NCBI RefSeq assembly: GCF_020911865.1
Contig: NZ_CP087131.1
Coordinates: forward strand, 1,488,001-1,552,000
Length of the DNA stretch: 64,000 nt
Direction of reading: 5' to 3'
DNA from: Chryseobacterium sp. C-71
Lineage (GTDB): Bacteria; Bacteroidota; Bacteroidia; Flavobacteriales; Weeksellaceae
The stretch's first letter is position 1, and each line of letters starts with the position of its first letter. The notes under the pieces are model-generated. The model was not told the origin of the DNA, made no database searches, and saw nothing but the letters and a program-made list of their open reading frames with translations. Positions 23,801-33,150 of this stretch are shown here, piece by piece. Both the position numbers and the translations under genes were made by a program.

Positions 23801-23851
23801 ACATTTTGCAATGATACCACTATCTTACCGTAGCGACTCAACGTTCACTCC

Positions 23852-24238
23852 TCATTCTTCCAAGCGAAGCGACTCGCTTTCTGCGTTCAAACGTTTTAAA
23901 ATAACAGTACGTAAATGCGTTTCGTTTTGATCACCCCAGATTCCCAACTGCAAAATTACCGGAATAACGCTTTTGCCCAATTCAGTAAGACTATATTCTA
24001 CTTTGGGCGGCACTACAGGATAAATTTTCTTGGTAATCAATTCATGATCTTCCAGTTCTTTTAGCTGAATATTCAAAACCCTCCTTGTAGCATCAGGAAT
24101 TTTGCGCTGCAATTCACTAGGTCTTTGATGTCCCTGATCGATAAACCAGAGCAGACGTATTTTCCATTTGCCGTAAAGTACCTCACCGATCAGATCGAGA
24201 CCGCAATTTAGGTTCGGGATTATTTTTCTCTCATACAT
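23852..24238 (-). CDS. HxlR-family transcriptional regulator
   Basis: A 128-residue winged-helix HxlR regulator. It has the family start (NCGLDLIGEVLYGKWKIRLLW), the recognition region RPSELQRKIPDATRRVLNIQ and a wing in VEYSLTELG. HxlR proteins respond to reactive electrophiles or redox changes and are usually divergent from the gene they control. Here that is the SDR gene at 24367, 128 nt away. The box TAAATTTG (24243-24250, minus strand) lies almost on the start codon, suggesting a very short leader. Confidence 0.88.
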   Translation of the reverse strand: MYERKIIPNLNCGLDLIGEVLYGKWKIRLLWFIDQGHQRPSELQRKIPDATRRVLNIQLKELEDHELITKKIYPVVPPKVEYSLTELGKSVIPVILQLGIWGDQNETHLRTVILKRLNAESESLRLEE

Positions 24239-24366
24239 AAAGCAAATTTAAACGTATGTTCCGATTTGCACAATAGGGGAATAATTTATCCCTATCTGAA
24301 TCGTAATTCCGTACTTGTACAAACTGTTTTTATCCCCCAATTTTGTCCTATAAACAAATTATCAAA

Positions 24367-25158
24367 ATGGAACAATTTAATTTCAACAATGAGTTATCAG
24401 GCAAAATTGCTTTGGTAACAGGAGGTACAAAAGGAGCCGGAAAAGCTATTGCAGAAAGACTATTGAAAGCCGGGGCAACTGTTATTATTTCCGCAAGAAA
24501 TGCGCCGGAAGAAGAAAACAGCAATCTGCATTTCATAGCTGCCGATTTGAGTACTGCAGAAGGAACACAGAAGGTAATCAGTGAAATAATGTCTACGTAT
24601 GGCCGACTGGATATTCTGATTAACAACCTCGGCTCATCCACAACACCTGCCGGTGGTTTTAATGCATTATCAGATGAAGACTGGGAATCTACATTAAAGG
24701 CTAATTTACTTGCTCCCGTAAGACTGGACAGAGGATTTTTACCTCAAATGATTGAGAGAAAAAGTGGAGTTATTATCCACATTGCTTCCATTCAGGGTAA
24801 ACTTCCTCTGTATGATTCTACTTTGCCTTACGCCGCTTCGAAAGCAGCATTGAGAAATTACAGTAAAAGTCTGTCGAATGAAGTGACTCCAGAAGGTGTT
24901 CGTGTTTTGGCTGTTTCACCGGGGTGGATCAATACGACAGCATCGAAAGACTGGCTGGGCGAAATTGCGAGAAACGCAAACAGCACTGTAGAAGAAGCGC
25001 AACAGGGCGTTATGGATGCACTGGGCGGAATTCCTTTTGGAAGACCTGCCGAACCGAAAGAGGTCGCTGAATTTGTAGGATTTCTTGTTTCGCCAAGAGC
25101 CAGCTATTTAACAGGAACCGAATATGTCATCGACGGAGGAACCGTACCAACTATTTAA
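24367..25158 (+). CDS. SDR-family oxidoreductase
   Basis: A 263-residue short-chain dehydrogenase/reductase from the ATG at 24367; the upstream in-frame extension is not needed for the fold. The NAD(P) loop TGGTKGAGKAIAE and the catalytic YAASK are clear, with the NNLG strand and a C-terminal GTEYVIDGGT end. It is divergent from the HxlR regulator, which probably controls it, and 22 nt before the SnoaL-like gene. Substrate unknown. Confidence 0.88.
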   Translation: MEQFNFNNELSGKIALVTGGTKGAGKAIAERLLKAGATVIISARNAPEEENSNLHFIAADLSTAEGTQKVISEIMSTYGRLDILINNLGSSTTPAGGFNALSDEDWESTLKANLLAPVRLDRGFLPQMIERKSGVIIHIASIQGKLPLYDSTLPYAASKAALRNYSKSLSNEVTPEGVRVLAVSPGWINTTASKDWLGEIARNANSTVEEAQQGVMDALGGIPFGRPAEPKEVAEFVGFLVSPRASYLTGTEYVIDGGTVPTI

Positions 25159-25180
25159 TAACTCAAAAAAATATAATAGT

Positions 25181-25498
25181 ATGAACTTACCTAAAGTAAT
25201 TGAAGAATTAGTTAAAAGCCAAAATGAATTTGACAGTGTAGCTTATGCAGACTGTTTCGCAGAAAATGCCCATGTATTTGATGAAGGCAAAACCCATATC
25301 GGAAAAGCAGAAATCGAAAAGTGGATCGATAAATCCAACAGAGACTATAAAGCAACGATGGATCCGGTAGCTTATGATGAAAAAGAAAATATTTTGTCGG
25401 CAAAAATTGCAGGAACATTTCCGGGAAGTCCTCTGACTTTGAAATTTCATTTTAAAATTGCTGACGGAAAAATTAAGAACCTTAAAGTAACAGGATAA
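25181..25498 (+). CDS. SnoaL/NTF2-like protein
   Basis: A 105-residue protein of the NTF2-like superfamily (FDSVAYADCFAENAHVFDEG, then three strands ending GKIKNLKVTG). The ATG at 25181 is chosen because it follows the SDR stop by 22 nt. Such small cone-shaped proteins can be isomerases, cyclases or carriers; substrate unknown. It shares the SDR transcript and is followed by a terminator. Confidence 0.75.
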   Translation: MNLPKVIEELVKSQNEFDSVAYADCFAENAHVFDEGKTHIGKAEIEKWIDKSNRDYKATMDPVAYDEKENILSAKIAGTFPGSPLTLKFHFKIADGKIKNLKVTG

Positions 25499-25531
25499 AA
25501 TAATCTGTCTGGACACCTAATGTTTTTCTGT

Positions 25532-25565
25532 AAAGGGCTGAAGTAAAATTTCAGCCTTTTGTTTT
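25532..25565 (+). terminator. Terminator after the SDR/SnoaL-like unit
   Basis: AAAGGGCTGAA pairs with TTTCAGCCTTTT, followed by GTTTT. Confidence 0.75.
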
Positions 25566-25718
25566 AATCTTATTAAACACTTCTCATCTTAAACTCTATC
25601 CGTTTCCAGTCTGAAACAGTAAACCGAAGGAGCGGAATTATTGTGGCGCATCAATCTGAAATTGTAATCCAAATAAAAAAAACATGGTTACATTTTCGAC
25701 AAGAGACTATGTGTAGAA

Positions 25719-25776
25719 ATTCCTCTCTTCTGGAGGGGTGGATCAATTTTCACAGAAAATTGAGACGGGGTGGTTT
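25719..25776. repeat. ACCACCCCGTC repeat, copy 2 (inverted)
   Basis: TCCTCTCTTCTGGAGGGGTGG...AGACGGGGTGGTT, the reverse orientation of the copy at 23741. The rest of 25566-25718 holds no gene. Confidence 0.7.
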
Positions 25777-26192
25777 TAGCAGCTATAATTCTCAACAATA
25801 AAATCCTCCAAATCTTTCATTACCTTACCCAGATTATTCTTCACATCAAAATCAATAACTCTAAATATTTTCAGTCCTAAAGATTCTAAATACTTCTGCC
25901 TTACTTCATCATAATTTTTTTTAACATCATGACTCCAACCATCAATTTCAATAACCAATCCTAATTTCTTAACATAAAAATCAACGATATAATTTCCTAT
26001 AATTCTTTGTCTGTCAAAATCTATCTGATGAAAACTTTTTGCCCTCACTTGCTTCCAAAAAATTACTTCACTTAAAATTCCTGCTTTTCGCTTTCCGTGT
26101 AATAATGGCTTTAATTTGGGATTGTATGGTAGATTTTCTAAGTAGTTTTCACTGATGGGAATTCCGCTGATATGGGTTAATATTTCTTTCAT
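25776..26192 (-). CDS. DUF559 endonuclease-like protein
   Basis: A 138-residue DUF559 protein, related to Vsr/very-short-patch-type nucleases. GNYIVDFYVKKLGLVIEIDG and the following histidine (GWSHD) hold the acidic catalytic core (D, E-x-D), preceded by FWKQVRAKSFHQIDFDRQ. Small DUF559 genes flanked by repeats are common as orphans in Bacteroidetes. It is enclosed on both sides by ACCACCCCGTC repeats, so it may move with them. Confidence 0.8.
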   Translation of the reverse strand: MKEILTHISGIPISENYLENLPYNPKLKPLLHGKRKAGILSEVIFWKQVRAKSFHQIDFDRQRIIGNYIVDFYVKKLGLVIEIDGWSHDVKKNYDEVRQKYLESLGLKIFRVIDFDVKNNLGKVMKDLEDFIVENYSC

Positions 26193-26220
26193 TATGTTGT
26201 GTTTTTTGTTTTGTGCTGTT

Positions 26221-26276
26221 TAAACCACCCCGTCTTCTTTCTTCGAAAAAATCCACCCCTCCGAGGGAGGGGAATT
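26221..26276. repeat. ACCACCCCGTC repeat, copy 3
   Basis: AAACCACCCCGTCTTC...CCACCCCTCCGAGGGAGGGG, same orientation as the copy at 23741. Confidence 0.7.
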
Positions 26277-26358
26277 ATAGTCTGTGTAAGAAAATAAGAC
26301 TTTAATTCAAATTTAGAAAATGTTAGCCAAATATTCAATAAAAAGCAAAAAGTGAAAA

Positions 26359-26417
26359 ATTCCCCTCCTCCGGAGGGGTGGCGAAAATTCGAAAGAATTT
26401 TTGACGGGGTGGTTTGT
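26359..26417. repeat. ACCACCCCGTC repeat, copy 4 (inverted)
   Basis: TTCCCCTCCTCCGGAGGGG...GACGGGGTGGTTTG, almost the exact reverse complement of the copy at 23741. With copy 3 it forms a large inverted repeat around 26277-26358. Confidence 0.75.
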
Positions 26418-26527
26418 TTTCGCAGGAATGTAGAAATTGTTTTTGTTTTTCGCTGGTGCAAGCGTGGGTAATTCATTTTCATAAAATTAATGTTTAAGTT
26501 TAATTATATTTGATTAAATATTAGATT

Positions 26528-27371
26528 ATGAAGAACTACGATTTTGTAAATGCTATTAACAATATAATTAATGATATTAACATTGCTTGTATAAGAGCTA
26601 AACAAATACATTCCGCTTCAAATATTGATGAATCTGGTAGGGAGGTAGAATCAATTATTAGAGAAAAAATCAGTCTCTTTCTTCCAGAAAGATATTTAAG
26701 TGAAACAAGGACAAATAATAGATCATTTAGGAAATGTAAGCAATCAATTTGATATAATTATTTTTGATAGATTGAGTACACCTAAATTTTTCGAAAGCAT
26801 GAACGGTTCGGTTTATTATCCAATAGAAACAGTTTTGGCTGTTGGAGAGATAAAAAAAACTCTTAAGCCTAATCATTCAGTAGAATTTGCAAATAAACTA
26901 ATTCACTTGAGGGACAATATGACCAATTGCTTAGTTGAAAACACAGCATATAATCAAATAGACAACATGTCAGATGTAAGAGATATACTATCTTTTAGTC
27001 TAGATCAAAAATATAAGAATCCATTGTTCACTTTTATTTTTGCTGTTGATGGCAATATTGATAAAGTTGATTCAGTTCGACCTGTACAATATTTTGCAAA
27101 TGATATAGTGGTGCTAAATAGTGGATATTTAACGATTGGAACATTTAAAAACAATATAATTAAACCTTTAGCTTTCGATGATGCAGAAACTATTGATAAT
27201 CTATTTATAATAAAATCAGAAAGCTCAGATATTTTATCTCGTTTTCTTGACCGATTAATTACACACTTAAATAAGTGTCAAGTCAGTCCATTAAATATAA
27301 CGAAATATATTACCAAAGGTGAAGTCTTAAAAGCACATACTGACAAAATCACTATTAAAAAATTTGAATGA
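26528..27371 (+). pseudogene. DUF6602-like PD-(D/E)XK nuclease gene with a frameshift
   Basis: Two overlapping frames make one protein. Frame one (from 26528) gives the helical start and GREVESIIREKISLFLPERYL. Frame two takes over near 26700 with GQIIDHLGNVSNQFDIIIFD and later VGEIKKTL, which are the D and E-x-K positions of a restriction-type nuclease fold. The shift is one base near ATTTAAGTGAAAC. Joined length would be about 280 residues. It could be a real mutation or a sequence error; no partner methylase or other defence gene is adjacent. Confidence 0.6.
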
Positions 27372-27447
27372 AATTTACCAAATAAGAAAATAATGCATGA
27401 ATGTGAAACATCAATTTTATTATTTTTCCTAAAAAAAATTACGCTTA

Positions 27448-27591
27448 ATGAAAAGTTTAATTTTACTTTTTACTTTACTATCTACTTTTACCTTCGAACA
27501 AGTAGAAAATTTTGATATAATAAATGATAAAATAAAGTGGGAGAAAATATTCTACACAAAAGATCCGATGTCGCGGATTTGCAATCCGTGA
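27448..27591 (+). CDS. 47-residue secreted-peptide-like ORF, probably a truncated gene
   Basis: Starts MKSLILLFTLLSTFTF, a plausible signal sequence, followed by EQVENFDIINDKIKWEKIFY. The stop falls inside a palindromic repeat (27568-27594). It is most likely a secreted protein cut short by the repeat. Confidence 0.3.
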   Translation: MKSLILLFTLLSTFTFEQVENFDIINDKIKWEKIFYTKDPMSRICNP

Positions 27592-27594
27592 CAT
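27568..27594. repeat. 27-nt palindrome ATGTCGCGGATT/AATCCGTGACAT
   Basis: Twelve-base arms with one mismatch and a TGC centre. It truncates the small ORF at 27448. Confidence 0.7.
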
Positions 27595-27643
27595 TTTCAA
27601 TTTAGAAATAAAAGAAGAAATTGAGACTTATCTCTATAAAATT

Positions 27644-28114
27644 CTACTTATAGCTTTCTAGTGACTGATACAATTCATTTTTTAATTCAATAATAATTCT
27701 GTTCAAATTCTCATTATCCAATTTGCATTCAATACAATCTTTTTGCAAAGAATCATCTATATACTCTGAGCATCCTCCTATTCCTGGTACTGGCAGTGTT
27801 CCATCATATTCTATTCGGATAGTTTTAAAATCAGCATTATTCTGGAGTAATTCGAATGTCAATTGATTATGAAGAACAAAGAGTTTATACTCAACTGATT
27901 TTTTCACATGTAAACCATCAAACCATTGAATCATTTTATTAACATCAGAAATAAATATACTTGTAAGCACTTCAATCTTAACCATATCTAATCTAAGACC
28001 AATATCATATGGTTCTGTTATAGTCGTTGAACCTGTCATAAGTTCCCATTCATCTCGATCAAAAAGTAATAATTTAAATTCTATTTTTTGATTATTAATT
28101 CCATTAAATATCAT
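27644..28114 (-). CDS. Hypothetical protein
   Basis: A 156-residue soluble protein starting MIFNGINNQKIEF, with a cluster of cysteines near the C-terminal third (GGCSEYID, KDCIECKLD). No domain recognised. It lies alone on the minus strand after the terminator of the uronate operon. Confidence 0.55.
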   Translation of the reverse strand: MIFNGINNQKIEFKLLLFDRDEWELMTGSTTITEPYDIGLRLDMVKIEVLTSIFISDVNKMIQWFDGLHVKKSVEYKLFVLHNQLTFELLQNNADFKTIRIEYDGTLPVPGIGGCSEYIDDSLQKDCIECKLDNENLNRIIIELKNELYQSLESYK

Positions 28115-28163
28115 ATATCTTACTTATAGTACAATTTCTAAATATACAAAGTTTTAGATGTAT

Positions 28164-28203
28164 AAAAAGAAAATGCTCCCTACACAATGTAGAAAGCATT
28201 TTC
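28164..28203 (-). terminator. Terminator of the uronate catabolism operon
   Basis: On the minus strand GAAAATGCT pairs with AGCATTTTC, with inner TACA/TGTA, followed by TTTTTATA. It is 28 nt after uxaA. Confidence 0.8.
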
Positions 28204-28231
28204 AACCCTAATATTTAATATAATTAACCCA

Positions 28232-29845
28232 TTACAGAGAGACACCTCGTCTCCATGGAATGAAATCATTCTGATTCAGAACGTGCGCTTTGGTTTTTAC
28301 CTCGCCGCTGGCCACGTTGATGATGAGTTCCATAAGTTCGTCTGCCGCTTCGGGAATTGTTTTTTCTCCGCTGATTACGGTACCTGCATTGAAATCAATA
28401 ATGTCTGACATTTTTTCCGCCAAAATTGTGTTGGAAGAAATCTTCACAACCGGCGTGATAGGATTTCCCATCGGAGTTCCAAGACCTGTAGTAAAAAGAA
28501 CAACTGTTGCTCCGGAACCAACCAAAGCGGTTGTACACTCGGCATCATTTCCGGGAGTACACAAAAGATTCAGACCTGGTTTTGTGGCGTATTCTGTAAA
28601 ATCGAGAACTTCCACGATGGGTGCAGCGCCGCCTTTTTTGGAAGCTCCTGCAGATTTCATGGCATCGGTAATTAAACCGTCTTTGATGTTTCCGGGAGAC
28701 GGATTCATATCAAATCCTGATCCTGCCGCAACCACAGAGGCTTCAAAATCTTTCATCAGTTTCAGGAACTTTACACCGTCTTCATCGTTGATGCAACGGT
28801 TGACCAACTCCTGCTCTACTCCACACAATTCAGGGAACTCGGCCAACATGGTTGTTCCGCCAACGGCTGCCATAATATCAGAAACTTCACCCAAAACAGG
28901 GTTCGCAGAAATTCCTGAGAAACCGTCTGAACCACCACATTCCAGACCAATGTTCAGTTTGGTGATCGATGCTGGTTTTCTTTCTATTTCATTGGCTTTT
29001 TTAATGCCTTCGTATGAATCTTTGATAACGCCGGTCAGCATTTCATCGATGGTACCCGATTTTTGCTGTTCGTAAACGACGATTGGTTTTTTATTATTTG
29101 GAGCCAATGCATGAAGTGAATCCATGAAAATCTGAACCTGAAGATTCTGACACCCTAAGCTGAGAACCGTAGCTCCGGCAACATTCGGGTTGTTGACATA
29201 TCCTGCAAACAGTCTTCCTAATGCTTCAGCGTCCTGACGGATTCCGCCACAACCGCCTTGGTGTGTGATGAATCTTGCATCGATGTTTTTAAACACTCTT
29301 GTATCCGCTTGTTCTTCTTCAACTTCAACAGTTGCACCGCCGTTCAATAAAGAACGCAGTAATAACTGATGTTTGCTGGCTTTATCGTGAAGCAGTTCTT
29401 TTTCAAAAATATCCTTCAGCGTTTCGATATTCTTGTTTTCGCAGAATACCAACGGGAAAAACAGCCAAACGTTTTCTGTTCCCACCTGTCCGTCTTCACG
29501 GTGATATCCCATGAAAGTGCGGTCTTTCCATTTATCTACATTCGGAGGAGTCCAGCCTAAAGTTTCGGTTTTCCCGACTACTTTTGCACTTTGGTGCTTT
29601 ACGTTTTCGGTGGTAATCACTTCGCCCTGTCTGATGGATTGGTTGGCTTTTCCAACGATTACGCCATACATGATGATATGGTCGCCATCCTCAAAATCTA
29701 TGGCAGCGAATTTATGTTTTGCTTTAATATCTTTAAGAATCGTATAATCTGTACCGTCTAAGTGCACCGATTCTCCGGCAGGCAAATCTAACAGCGCTAC
29801 AATAACGTTGTCTTTGGGATTTACTTTCAGTACTTTCTTTTGCAT
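28232..29845 (-). CDS. uxaA: Altronate dehydratase
   Basis: A 537-residue enzyme from the ATG at 29845; the longer frame adds a poor N-terminus. It converts D-altronate to 2-keto-3-deoxygluconate. The N-terminal SAF domain (LPAGESVHLDGTDYTIL) is followed by the dehydratase domain with GGCGGIRQD, SLGCQNLQ and ECGGSDGFSGI, the Cys-containing metal sites of the family. It is 7 nt downstream of uxaB and is the last gene of the minus-strand uronate operon. Confidence 0.92.
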   Translation of the reverse strand: MQKKVLKVNPKDNVIVALLDLPAGESVHLDGTDYTILKDIKAKHKFAAIDFEDGDHIIMYGVIVGKANQSIRQGEVITTENVKHQSAKVVGKTETLGWTPPNVDKWKDRTFMGYHREDGQVGTENVWLFFPLVFCENKNIETLKDIFEKELLHDKASKHQLLLRSLLNGGATVEVEEEQADTRVFKNIDARFITHQGGCGGIRQDAEALGRLFAGYVNNPNVAGATVLSLGCQNLQVQIFMDSLHALAPNNKKPIVVYEQQKSGTIDEMLTGVIKDSYEGIKKANEIERKPASITKLNIGLECGGSDGFSGISANPVLGEVSDIMAAVGGTTMLAEFPELCGVEQELVNRCINDEDGVKFLKLMKDFEASVVAAGSGFDMNPSPGNIKDGLITDAMKSAGASKKGGAAPIVEVLDFTEYATKPGLNLLCTPGNDAECTTALVGSGATVVLFTTGLGTPMGNPITPVVKISSNTILAEKMSDIIDFNAGTVISGEKTIPEAADELMELIINVASGEVKTKAHVLNQNDFIPWRRGVSL

Positions 29846-29852
29846 GATTTTT

Positions 29853-31316
29853 TTAAGAATAAGATTGAATAAAATTTTTGTAGGCAGTTTCCATTTCATT
29901 GTGGTCGATTTCGTACAATGCTTTTGCAACTGCGGCTTTCAGGCCTTCCAACTGTGTAAGGTCGGTATCCCAAAACAGTTTTTCGCTTAACGCCTGTTCT
30001 GAAACCACTTCGTAATCTTCGTTTTTCCAGATTTCCCTGAATCTGTTTACGATGGCTTCTTCGTCATTCAGAGGAAGAGATTTTTCACCAAAACTTCCCT
30101 GATAGAATCTGATTAAACTTGCCAGAGAGAACGTTAAGTTCAATGGAAGTTTGTTATTTCTTTCAACATAAGTCAGTAAACTCGGAAGGACTCTTACTTT
30201 AAATTTAGAAACAAAATATAAAGCGATACTTGCCAAATGATGCTTGATAAAAGGATTTCTGAATCTGTCGAATACTTCTTCCGCAAATTCTTTCAGTTCA
30301 TTTTCATCTAACCCTAAAGTCTGGTTGACTTCATTAAATATCGATTCGCTTAAAAAAGTTCCGATAAACTGGTCATCAATCGCTTCTTTTACGATTTCTT
30401 TTCCTGCTAAAATGGCCGGAGCCAACATCAAAGTATGTCCGCCATTCAGAATTCTGACCTTTCTTAAACGGTATGGCTGGATATTATCCACCACCAAAAT
30501 CTGTTCGTTGATCTGATCAAAAGGAATTCTCTGTTTTAAATCTTCACCTCCCTGAATCACCCATAAAAGGAATGTTTCTGAAACCACCATCATCGGGTCT
30601 TCATAATCCAACTGGTCTTCATACGTCGCAGCATCATCTTTCGGATAGCCCGGAACAATTCTGTCGACCAAAGTATTGTGGAAGTGATTACTGTTTTCAA
30701 CCCATTCTGCAAAACCTTCATCTAAATTCCAAAGTTGGGCATATTTTAAAATAATTCCTTTTAAAACAACCGCATTTTCTTCAATCAGCTCGCAAGGAAT
30801 AATTCTTAAACCTTTGTCTGCTGCCCCATTGAAATGCTTGTATCTTTCGTGAAGTAAAACCGCTACTTTCGCAGGGAAATTTTTGTGCGGACCTTCGTAG
30901 GTATTTTCAGTTTCGTCGTAGGCAATTCCAGTTTCGGTTGTATTTGAAAAAACAAATTCAAGTTCTTCTTCTTTTGCCAACTCCAAGAAACTGTTGTAAT
31001 CTGAATAAGGATTTACCGACTTCTGAATCGCCGAAATCACGCATTTCTCATCGATGATTTCTCCTTTCTTAATTCCCCTTGAAAATAAAGTATAAAGATT
31101 CCCCTGTTCTTCAAGTTTGTGAACTGAACCGTTGGGTGTCGGCTGAATATTGACAATTCCTGCGTTGAAATCTGCTTCTTTGTTTAATTTATCAATTACA
31201 TAATCTGTAAATCCACGCATGAAGTTTCCTCCCCCGAACTGTACGATTTTGATTGGTAATTTTGTATCTATACCGCTATTTTGACGGTTTAATTTTTGTT
31301 TTGTCTGATTTTCCAT
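29853..31316 (-). CDS. uxaB: Tagaturonate reductase (altronate oxidoreductase)
   Basis: A 487-residue long-chain mannitol-dehydrogenase-family enzyme reducing tagaturonate to altronate with NADH. The N-terminal nucleotide loop FGGGNFMRGF and the catalytic region LNGGHTLMLAPA, whose lysine/histidine pocket continues in the following helices, fit UxaB. It is placed between the hexuronate transporter and uxaA. Confidence 0.92.
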   Translation of the reverse strand: MENQTKQKLNRQNSGIDTKLPIKIVQFGGGNFMRGFTDYVIDKLNKEADFNAGIVNIQPTPNGSVHKLEEQGNLYTLFSRGIKKGEIIDEKCVISAIQKSVNPYSDYNSFLELAKEEELEFVFSNTTETGIAYDETENTYEGPHKNFPAKVAVLLHERYKHFNGAADKGLRIIPCELIEENAVVLKGIILKYAQLWNLDEGFAEWVENSNHFHNTLVDRIVPGYPKDDAATYEDQLDYEDPMMVVSETFLLWVIQGGEDLKQRIPFDQINEQILVVDNIQPYRLRKVRILNGGHTLMLAPAILAGKEIVKEAIDDQFIGTFLSESIFNEVNQTLGLDENELKEFAEEVFDRFRNPFIKHHLASIALYFVSKFKVRVLPSLLTYVERNNKLPLNLTFSLASLIRFYQGSFGEKSLPLNDEEAIVNRFREIWKNEDYEVVSEQALSEKLFWDTDLTQLEGLKAAVAKALYEIDHNEMETAYKNFIQSYS

Positions 31317-31609
31317 TTTTCTAATTTGAATTAAATTGTGATTTTAATTCGATGAAATCTTGATGCTGAATGCTTTTTTAAACGCAAAGTCCGCGAAGAT
31401 TTTTTTAATGCTTGATGTATATATTTAAGTTCGCAAAGGCGTTTTACTTAGCTAAGAACTCAAAGTTTTATATTTGAACCATTAAGATTTATTAAGGAGT
31501 TAAGGTTATTTGAGAGAAATAAATTTCTTAAGGTCGCACTTCAATTTGCTTGCAAAATCTTACTTTTTCTTAACTTCTTAATTCTCCTTAATGGTTTAAA
31601 TTTTATTTT
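31317..31609. repeat. Repeat-filled gap between uxaB and the transporter gene
   Basis: It holds an AACGCAAAG-type module (31379-31466) and a 120-nt inverted repeat (31477-31596) whose ends are AACCATTAAG...CTTAATGGTT. The same inverted repeat occurs at 35332 and 49331. Confidence 0.7.
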
Positions 31610-33139
31610 CTATTTACTGATTACCTTATATTTAGGAACCAATGATTTCATTACGACCCATGCAATCAGATAAGCGACTGCGCAAATTGAGAAAATGATC
31701 ATGTATCCTTTGTCAATTCCGTCTGAAACTACGGCTCCTGACTTTTCCAACTGCTCAAAAAATCCATCCGGCAAACGATCGTTTACGTATTGAGGATATT
31801 TTTCCAATAACGGAACTCCATCTACTGTTGACCAGGCTTTGTGGGCGTGATCGAATAAAACTCCTGAAGATTTATTAATGATAAATGATCCGATTCCCCC
31901 TGCCATTCCGCCAATTCCTGTGATCGTTGCGATGGCTTTTTTCGGGAACATATCGCCTACGGTTGAGAAAATGTTTGCCGACCAAGCCTGATGTGCCGCT
32001 CCTGCAACTCCGATAATTAAAACAGGTAACCAATACGTAATTGTTCCTAAAGGTTGTGCTAAAAGTGCTAATAGAGGGAAAAATGCGAAAATCAACATCG
32101 CTTTCATTCTCCCGTTGTAAGCGTTCATTCCTTTCTTTTCAACAAAATATTTTGGAAGCCATCCGCCGATGATAGACAATAAAGTAATCATGTAAAGTAC
32201 GAATAGTGGCAATGCACTTTCTGTGGAATCCATTCCGTAAACCGAACTTAAATAAGCCGGTGTCCAGAATAAAAAGAACCACCAAACGCCGTCTGTCATG
32301 AACTTTCCGAAGGCAAAAGCCCAGGTCTGTCTGTAGCTGAAACATTCTTTGAACGTAAATACTTTTTCAGGAACTGAAGTGTCTTCATTCGGAAGATCAT
32401 CCTGATCCTGATTGATGTAAGTTAGTTCGTGCTCGTTAACTCTCTTGTGTAAATGAGGTTTTTTGTAAACGAAAACCCAAAGTCCCATCCATACAAATCC
32501 TAAAGCACCAATGATAATAAATGCCCATTCCCAACCCATTGATTTTGCAATGAATGGAATGGTAAGCGGTGCTGCCAATGCTCCAACAGTTGCTCCTGCG
32601 TTCCAGATACTTGTAGAAAATGCTCTGTCTTTTTTAGGAAAATATTCTGCCGTAGTTTTGATCGCTGCCGGGAAATTTCCTGCCTCACCAATCGCCAATA
32701 CGAAACGTGCAAAAACAAATAAAGTAACACTCGTACTGATGATTGCAGAAGTGTTGGAAACTGTTCCGATCAATTCTTTAGAACCATGAAAACCGGCCGT
32801 CCAAGTTCCTGTAAGAATTCCTGAAGTTGCGATTCCACAGAATGCGTGTAGAACTGCCCCCACAGACCAAACTCCGATTGCCCAAAGGAAACCTTTTTTG
32901 GTATCCATGAAATCCACAAACTTTCCTGCGAAAAGCATTCCCACTGCATAAAATATAGAAAATAATGCGGTGATGTTTCCGTAATCATTGTTATTCCAGT
33001 GAAATTCCGGTGCGATAAAATCTTTCCATGTCAAAGATAAAACCTGACGATCCAGATAATTGATCGTGGTGGCGAGAAATAAAAGAAGACAGATCGTCCA
33101 CCTGTATTGTGTCGGCTTAATAGATTTAACTGAACTCAT
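31610..33139 (-). CDS. exuT: Hexuronate MFS transporter (ExuT-like)
   Basis: About 509 residues with 12 membrane segments. The start region WTICLLLFLATTINYLDRQVLS is the signature of the anion:cation symporter group that includes ExuT/GudP. It most likely imports galacturonate or glucuronate across the inner membrane after outer-membrane and periplasmic breakdown of pectin. An inserted segment near residues 115-135 and one near the C-terminus are somewhat longer than in enteric ExuT. It is 11 nt from kdgA. Confidence 0.85.
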   Translation of the reverse strand: MSSVKSIKPTQYRWTICLLLFLATTINYLDRQVLSLTWKDFIAPEFHWNNNDYGNITALFSIFYAVGMLFAGKFVDFMDTKKGFLWAIGVWSVGAVLHAFCGIATSGILTGTWTAGFHGSKELIGTVSNTSAIISTSVTLFVFARFVLAIGEAGNFPAAIKTTAEYFPKKDRAFSTSIWNAGATVGALAAPLTIPFIAKSMGWEWAFIIIGALGFVWMGLWVFVYKKPHLHKRVNEHELTYINQDQDDLPNEDTSVPEKVFTFKECFSYRQTWAFAFGKFMTDGVWWFFLFWTPAYLSSVYGMDSTESALPLFVLYMITLLSIIGGWLPKYFVEKKGMNAYNGRMKAMLIFAFFPLLALLAQPLGTITYWLPVLIIGVAGAAHQAWSANIFSTVGDMFPKKAIATITGIGGMAGGIGSFIINKSSGVLFDHAHKAWSTVDGVPLLEKYPQYVNDRLPDGFFEQLEKSGAVVSDGIDKGYMIIFSICAVAYLIAWVVMKSLVPKYKVISK

Positions 33140-33150
33140 AGTCAATGTAT

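Noticed and set aside
26192..26482. 96-codon minus-strand ORF before DUF559
   Set aside because: It is built mostly from two inverted ACCACCCCGTC repeats and shows no protein-like pattern.
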